Source of the DNA: Limiplasma pullistercoris
GTDB lineage: Bacteria > Bacillota > Clostridia > Christensenellales > Aristaeellaceae
Length of the DNA: 17,494 nt
Assembly (NCBI GenBank): GCA_018715165.1
Contig: DVMC01000112.1
Coordinates: 1 to 17,494 of the forward strand
Reading direction: 5' to 3'
Shown: positions 13,942 through 17,494 of the stretch, piece after piece
Position numbering within the stretch: position 1 is the stretch's first letter
How the letters are laid out: the number at the start of each line of letters is the position of its first letter
Program-made: the position numbers and the translations under genes
Notes under the pieces: model-generated
The model's database searches: none
What the model saw: the letters and a program-made list of their open reading frames with translations, nothing else
Told to the model about the DNA's origin: nothing

Positions 13942-14304
13942 ATGCGAACCACAAACGAACAGGTAAACGAGGTTTTTCGGAGGGCTTCCCTGCTCCGGGC
14001 CCGTCGTCTCCGGCGCAAGAAAATTCTGCTGGGCGTATGCTGTGTTGCGCTTTCCTTCCACCTGATGCTTCTGCTGAAAGGCAGAATCGTTACGACGGTC
14101 GCGGCCAATACGGCTTCCTATGGTTCCCTTGTGTTCGAGGGCACCGGAAATCACTATGTGATGATCGCCGTCGTCTTTTTCCTGCTGGGCATCCCGACTG
14201 GGCTGGGGTTCGACGCTCTCATCCGCCGGTGGAAGAGGCGCCGGATTGACCGCTATGCCCAGAAATGGATTGGCGAGGAGGAAACCTCCCGGCCCGGGCG
14301 CTGA
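13942..14304 (+). CDS. Two-pass small membrane protein, candidate anti-sigma or accessory factor
   Basis: A 120-residue protein closing the sigma operon, 5 bases after prsW, with ribosome-binding site AGGTGAGG. Residues 1-27 form a likely cytoplasmic, Arg-rich helix (QVNEVFRRASLLRARRLRRKK). Two membrane helices follow (about 28-46 and 71-93), joined by an outer loop with TVAANTASYGSLVFEGTGNH, and then a basic cytoplasmic tail (RRWKRRRIDRYAQKWIGEEE). Both ends should be inside the cell. No zinc-binding HxxxCxxC anti-sigma motif is present. The N-terminal helix resembles those of short membrane proteins coded beside Clostridia sigma factors, which makes it a candidate sigma-binding element and possible PrsW substrate; this is inference from layout. 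I do not recognise a named family. Confidence 0.68.
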   Translation: MRTTNEQVNEVFRRASLLRARRLRRKKILLGVCCVALSFHLMLLLKGRIVTTVAANTASYGSLVFEGTGNHYVMIAVVFFLLGIPTGLGFDALIRRWKRRRIDRYAQKWIGEEETSRPGR

Positions 14305-14335
14305 CGCAAAAAGCCGCTTGGCCACGCTGCGTGGG

Positions 14336-14400
14336 ACGCGCCTTTTCCCGGGGCTGCCCGCGCTTTTATGTTTTGCAGCTCCAGGCGCGTATTGCTTTTT
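14336..14400 (+). terminator. Possible weak terminator after the sigma operon
   Basis: Arms ACGCGCC (14336-14342) and GGCGCGT (14384-14390) are exact complements, with a small CGGG/CCCG hairpin between them, and are followed by ATTGCTTTTTT. The loop is long and the region overlaps the next promoter's -35 box. A separate small hairpin CCACG-CTG-CGTGG lies at 14322-14334. Termination here is plausible but weakly supported. Confidence 0.3.
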
Positions 14401-14420
14401 TGCAGAAAAAACGGTATGAT
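14392..14420 (+). promoter_or_regulatory. SigA-type promoter of the DUF4097–ybaB–recR unit
   Basis: -35 TTGCTT (14392-14397), 17-base spacer, -10 TATGAT (14415-14420). The predicted start is near 14427, about 50 bases before ATG 14479. Confidence 0.7.
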
Positions 14421-14478
14421 GAAAAAAGCGCGGGCGTCTTTGCCGCGCAGGGAATAAGGAAAAGAGCGGAGGTGCGCA

Positions 14479-15222
14479 ATGGAACGCAATCTTAGCTTTG
14501 ATACCGAAGAATTGAGCAGCATCGCCGTCCGTCTGGGCTGGGCGCAGCTGGAGATGTTTGCAGACGAGGTGGACAAGGTGCAGGTCATGGCCGCCGGCGA
14601 CGACAGCAGCGTGGAGGATCTGCGCATCGCGGTCAAGGACGGCATCCTCACGGTGGAGCAGCCGCAGTACGGGCTCTCGTTCAACATCATGGAAAGCCGC
14701 TGGCTGCAGGTGTGCGTGCGCGTGCCCAGCCAGTGGAAGGGGGATGTTGCGCTAAGCACCCTGTCCGGCCTGCTCAGCGCGCGCAAGCTCTGCGCCGGCA
14801 GCCTTTCACTGGAAACCGTCAGCGGCGACCTGCGCGCCGTGCGCCTCGTGGCCACTGACGCCACGCTGAAAACCGTGGGCGGCGATATGCGCGGCGAGCA
14901 GCTGACGGCGGAGAATTTGAGCGTGCGCAGCGTGAGCGGCGACACGGCGCTCGATGCGTTGAACGTGCAGTCGCTCAAATGCACCAGCGTCACCGGGGAG
15001 CAGACCTACAACATGACCTCCACCTTCCAAAAGGTAGAGGTGACCGCCGTTTCCGGAAATGTGATCATCACCGCGCCGGTGGAAGCCATGGACGTGAGCC
15101 TGCGCTCCATCAGCGGCCGCGTGCGTACCGAGGGCGTCAACATCCGCGAGGGCGAGGGCGTCCCCAGCGTGCGGGTGACCGGCGTGACGGCGGACCTCAA
15201 GCTCATCAGCATCAAGGAATAA
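14479..15222 (+). CDS. DUF4097 family beta-repeat protein
   Basis: A 247-residue protein of the DUF4097 (putative adhesin) family, whose members include the C-terminal part of B. subtilis YvlB. Their function is poorly known. There is no signal peptide or membrane helix, so this copy should be cytoplasmic. From residue 95 it contains a regular ladder of short turns, with the Gly-containing dipeptide at about 96, 115 (VSGDL), 134 (VGGDM), 153 (VSGDT), 172 (VTGEQ), 192 (VSGNV) and 212 (ISGRV), a period of 19-20 residues. This implies a right-handed beta-helix or similar solenoid. The N-terminal 90 residues (LRIAVKDGILTVEQ, WLQVCVRVPS) form the usual leading strands. Start ATG 14479 has GGAGGTG at 14468-14474. 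It has its own promoter and precedes ybaB by 45 bases with no strong terminator between, so the genes may be co-transcribed. Confidence 0.85.
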   Translation: MERNLSFDTEELSSIAVRLGWAQLEMFADEVDKVQVMAAGDDSSVEDLRIAVKDGILTVEQPQYGLSFNIMESRWLQVCVRVPSQWKGDVALSTLSGLLSARKLCAGSLSLETVSGDLRAVRLVATDATLKTVGGDMRGEQLTAENLSVRSVSGDTALDALNVQSLKCTSVTGEQTYNMTSTFQKVEVTAVSGNVIITAPVEAMDVSLRSISGRVRTEGVNIREGEGVPSVRVTGVTADLKLISIKE

Positions 15223-15267
15223 CCCCCGCGTTTTTTCAATCTTACTTTTGAGAGGATGGTTTTCCCC

Positions 15268-15606
15268 ATGGCGAAGAATCATTTCGGCGGTTTTGGCGGC
15301 GGCGCCAACATGCAGCAGCTGATGCGTCAGGCACAGAAGCTGCAGGAACAGATGGCCAAGGCGCAGGAGGAGCTGGACGAGCGCGAGTACAGCGCGCAGG
15401 CCGGCGGCGGCATGGTCAGCGTGACGGTGAGCGGCAAGCGCGAGCTCAAGCACCTAGAGATCAAGCCCGAATGCGTGGACCCGGAGGATGTGGAAATGCT
15501 TCAGGACATGATCCTGGCCGCGGTGAACGAGGCGCTCCGCAACGCCGAGGAGACGCGCAACGCCGAAATGGCCAAGCTGGCCCCCGGCATGGGAGGCATG
15601 TTCTAA
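15268..15606 (+). CDS. YbaB/EbfC family nucleoid-associated protein
   Basis: A 112-residue DNA-binding protein of the YbaB/EbfC family, which forms dimers shaped like tweezers and coats the nucleoid. The family pattern is complete: Gly/Phe-rich start (AKNHFGGFGGGANMQQLM), a helix RQAQKLQEQMAKAQEEL, a beta core (GGGMVSVTVSGKRELKHLEI), KPECVDPEDVEMLQDMI, LAAVNEAL and a C-terminus ending MGGMF. Start ATG 15268 is preferred because AGAGG (15251-15255) is 12 bases upstream and the family starts MAK; ATG 15256 follows its own ribosome-binding site directly. recR begins 3 bases after the stop codon, the standard ybaB-recR pairing. The commonly linked dnaX is absent upstream. Confidence 0.95.
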   Translation: MAKNHFGGFGGGANMQQLMRQAQKLQEQMAKAQEELDEREYSAQAGGGMVSVTVSGKRELKHLEIKPECVDPEDVEMLQDMILAAVNEALRNAEETRNAEMAKLAPGMGGMF

Positions 15607-15609
15607 GCC

Positions 15610-16209
15610 ATGGCGCAGCAGTTGGAGCCCATTGGCCGCATGGTGGCGCAGCTTTCGCGCCTGCCGGGTATCGGTCAGAAAAGCGCGCAGCGGCTGGCGT
15701 ATCACATCATCGGCATGCCGCTGGAGGATGTGCGCGAGCTGGCCGGCGCCCTCTATCAGGGCCGCAAGGCCATTCGCTACTGCGCCGTGTGCGGCAACTA
15801 TGCAACCGGCGAGCTATGCGATATCTGCGCTGACGAACGCCGCCGCAACGGGCAGATCTGCGTGGTGCGTGACCCGCGGGACGTGGCCGCCATCGAGCGC
15901 ATGCACGATTTCCACGGTAGCTACCACGTGCTGCACGGCACCCTCTCCCCCATGGACGGCATCGGCCCGGAGGATATCCGCATCCGGGAGCTGTTGGCGC
16001 GCCTTAAGGACCATACGGTCAAGGAAGTCATTCTGGCCACCAACCCGGATATCGAGGGCGAAGCCACGGCCTCCTATATCGCCCGGCTGCTCAAACCCAT
16101 GGGGGTTTTGGTCACGCGCATTGCGCATGGCGTGCCCGTGGGCAGCGATCTGGAATACGCGGATGAAATCACTCTCTCCAAGGCCATGGAGGGACGGCGG
16201 GAAATGTGA
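15610..16209 (+). CDS. recR: Recombination mediator protein RecR
   Basis: RecR acts with RecO and RecF to load RecA on gapped, SSB-covered DNA. This 199-residue copy is full length. It has the helix-hairpin-helix (LSRLPGIGQKSAQRLAYH), the zinc finger C58-x2-C61-x8-C70-x2-C73, and a Toprim domain (QICVVRDPRDVAAIE with TNPDIEGEATASYIARLL), followed by the C-terminal HGVPVGSDLEYADEITL block. The start ATG 15610 lies 3 bases after the ybaB stop; the only ribosome-binding-like bases (GGGAGG, about 15590-15595) lie inside ybaB and rather far away, so it probably depends on translational coupling. Confidence 0.97.
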   Translation: MAQQLEPIGRMVAQLSRLPGIGQKSAQRLAYHIIGMPLEDVRELAGALYQGRKAIRYCAVCGNYATGELCDICADERRRNGQICVVRDPRDVAAIERMHDFHGSYHVLHGTLSPMDGIGPEDIRIRELLARLKDHTVKEVILATNPDIEGEATASYIARLLKPMGVLVTRIAHGVPVGSDLEYADEITLSKAMEGRREM

Positions 16210-16214
16210 TCGAA

Positions 16215-16238
16215 AGCGCCGCGCTTTAGCGCGGCGCT
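16215..16238 (+). other. Perfect 11-bp palindromic hairpin between recR and rmuC
   Basis: AGCGCCGCGCT (16215-16225), TT, AGCGCGGCGCT (16228-16238) forms a near-continuous GC hairpin six bases after the recR stop. No T-run follows, so it is not a classical terminator on either strand. It may pause or protect RNA between the two genes. Confidence 0.6.
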
Positions 16239-16267
16239 CATCTATGATACGAAAGGCGGAACGGCCT

Positions 16268-17494
16268 ATGGCTTTCCTAAGCAACATAACCCCTGCCGCC
16301 GCGGTATGCATGGCGCTTGCACTGCTGTGCGCCGTCCTGCTGGCGGTGCTGCTGGCCGTCGTGCTGCAGGGGCGGCGTGCCACAAGCGAAACGCTCTCTG
16401 CTGTGGAAGAAATGCTCCGGCGCGAATTGCAGGCGGCCGTAGGCGCGCTCGGGCAGCAGAGTGACCAGCGCCGGGAGGAGCTCCTGCGCGCCATCGACCA
16501 GCTGGGAGACAACCTGTCCGGCACGTTTGGCGCGATAAGCCGCTCCCAGGCGGAGCAGGTCAACGCGCTCATCCGGCAAAGCTACGACAATGCGCAGGCG
16601 TTCGACCTGCGCCAGCAGGGCATGCAGCGCATCGCCGACGAGAGCCTCAAGCGCATCGAAACGCGCATGCAGGGCTCGGAAGCCGCATTGGCGCGCGCGC
16701 TGTCCCAGAACGAAACGCGCATGGAGGCGCTCCGGGTCACGCTGGAGGAAGGCGCGCGCCTGATGCGGGAGGAAAACGCGCAGAAGCTGAACGAAATGCG
16801 CCAGACCGTGGATGAAAAGTTGAGCGCCACGCTGGAAAAGCGCCTCACCGCCAGCTTTTCACAGGTGAGCGAGCGGCTGGAGCAGGTCTACCGCTCGCTG
16901 GGCGAGGTCCACAGCCTGGCCAGCGGCGTGGGCGACCTCAAGCGCATGCTGGGCAACGTCAAAACCCGCGGCGTATGGGGCGAGATTCAGCTGGGCGCCC
17001 TGCTGGAGCAAGCCCTGACCGATACGCAATACCAGCGCAACGTGGCCGTTTCGCCCGGATCCAACGAGCGGGTGGAGTTCGCTGTGTGCCTCCCCGGCCG
17101 CGAGGAGAGCGGCGCGCCGGTCTATCTGCCCATCGACAGCAAGTTCCCGCAGGAGGATTACGCCCGTCTGGCCGAGGCTGCCCAAAATGGCGATCAAGCG
17201 GCGGTGGATTCCGCGCGCAAGGCCCTGATGGCCGCCGTGCGCACCGAGGCGCGCCGCATCGGCAAGTACATCGCTCCGCCCCACACCACGGACTTTGCGG
17301 TGATGTTTTTGCCGCTGGAAGGGCTTTATGCGGAGGTGATGCAGCATGCATCCGCAGTGGAGGCCATCCAGCGCGAGCAGCGGGTGCTCATCGCGGGCCC
17401 CAGCACGCTGCTGGCTTTGCTCAACAGCCTGCAAATGGGCTTTCGCACGCTGGCCATCGAGCGGCGCTCCGCCGAGGTGTGGAAGCTGCTGGGG
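16268..17494 (+). CDS. rmuC: DNA recombination protein RmuC (3' end beyond the window)
   Basis: RmuC family proteins carry a nuclease-like fold and limit recombination at short inverted repeats in E. coli; the biochemical activity is unsettled. 409 codons are visible and remain open at the edge, which covers most of a usual 400-480 residue protein. An N-terminal membrane helix (about 13-36) is followed by a long coiled coil (about 45-215, rich in Glu, Arg, Gln). The conserved core begins near 235: GVWGEIQLGALLEQ, VEFAVCLPG, VYLPIDSKFPQEDY, FLPLEGLYAEV. Start ATG 16268 has AAAGGCGGA at 16252-16260 and 7 bases of spacing. It lies 58 bases after recR on the same strand, with a palindromic hairpin between; a shared transcript is possible. 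Confidence 0.93.
   Translation, partial: MAFLSNITPAAAVCMALALLCAVLLAVLLAVVLQGRRATSETLSAVEEMLRRELQAAVGALGQQSDQRREELLRAIDQLGDNLSGTFGAISRSQAEQVNALIRQSYDNAQAFDLRQQGMQRIADESLKRIETRMQGSEAALARALSQNETRMEALRVTLEEGARLMREENAQKLNEMRQTVDEKLSATLEKRLTASFSQVSERLEQVYRSLGEVHSLASGVGDLKRMLGNVKTRGVWGEIQLGALLEQALTDTQYQRNVAVSPGSNERVEFAVCLPGREESGAPVYLPIDSKFPQEDYARLAEAAQNGDQAAVDSARKALMAAVRTEARRIGKYIAPPHTTDFAVMFLPLEGLYAEVMQHASAVEAIQREQRVLIAGPSTLLALLNSLQMGFRTLAIERRSAEVWKLLG

Noticed and set aside
15223..15250. Terminator after the DUF4097 gene, suggested by CCCCCGCG followed by six T
   Set aside because: No inverted repeat can be formed in front of the T-run, so the genes may be read through.
16215..16250. Promoter for rmuC from TATGAT at 16243-16248
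   Set aside because: The 17-base position upstream holds CGCGCT inside the hairpin, and no acceptable -35 box is found.

Overview
The window looks like a chromosomal segment of a high-GC member of the Bacillota, most likely a gut-type Clostridia. The grounds are clear Shine-Dalgarno sites, SigA-type promoters, a miaB–YmcA/YlbF–mutS gene order like that of Bacillus, the paired radical-SAM families TIGR03960/TIGR03936, a DUF2871 protein, and a C-terminal PPATG wall-sorting signal. The exact order or genus cannot be read from the sequence. No rRNA, tRNA, CRISPR array, insertion sequence or phage gene was seen.

Left arm (1-6434, minus strand). One compact housekeeping operon is read leftwards from a good promoter at 6469-6497: TIGR03960 B12-binding/radical-SAM protein, TIGR03936/DUF2344 protein, RNase G, miaB, a YlbF/YmcA-family protein with a cysteine-rich tail, and mutS, which runs off the left edge. 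Spacings are a few bases or overlaps except before mutS, where a GC hairpin sits. The theme is RNA processing and modification plus mismatch repair.

Divergent control region (6435-6690). Minus- and plus-strand promoters lie about 100 bp apart, with a perfect 16-bp direct repeat between them (two copies, 19-bp period) and a degenerate inverted third copy. The plus promoter drives a DUF2871 membrane protein that ends in a strong terminator.

Secreted and cell-surface block (7158-11775, plus strand). A chagasin-type (I42) cysteine-protease inhibitor, a two-domain SH3b protein, an acidic secreted protein of unknown function, and an 888-residue wall-anchored multidomain surface protein. Several RNA hairpins lie in the intergenic spaces.

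Sigma-factor block (11841-14304, plus strand). A strong extended -10 promoter lies almost on top of the start of an ECF-type sigma factor. It is followed, with overlaps or gaps of a few bases, by a 41-residue single-pass membrane protein, an approximately eight-pass membrane protein, a PrsW-type membrane protease and a 120-residue two-pass membrane protein. No classical zinc-finger anti-sigma is present. This is the best candidate for an undescribed system: a membrane signalling circuit in which small membrane proteins and PrsW may control the sigma factor.

Right arm (14392-17494, plus strand). A promoter drives a cytoplasmic DUF4097 repeat protein, followed by ybaB/ebfC, recR and rmuC (cut by the right edge). 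The common dnaX–ybaB–recR order is altered here: the DUF4097 gene stands where dnaX often is.
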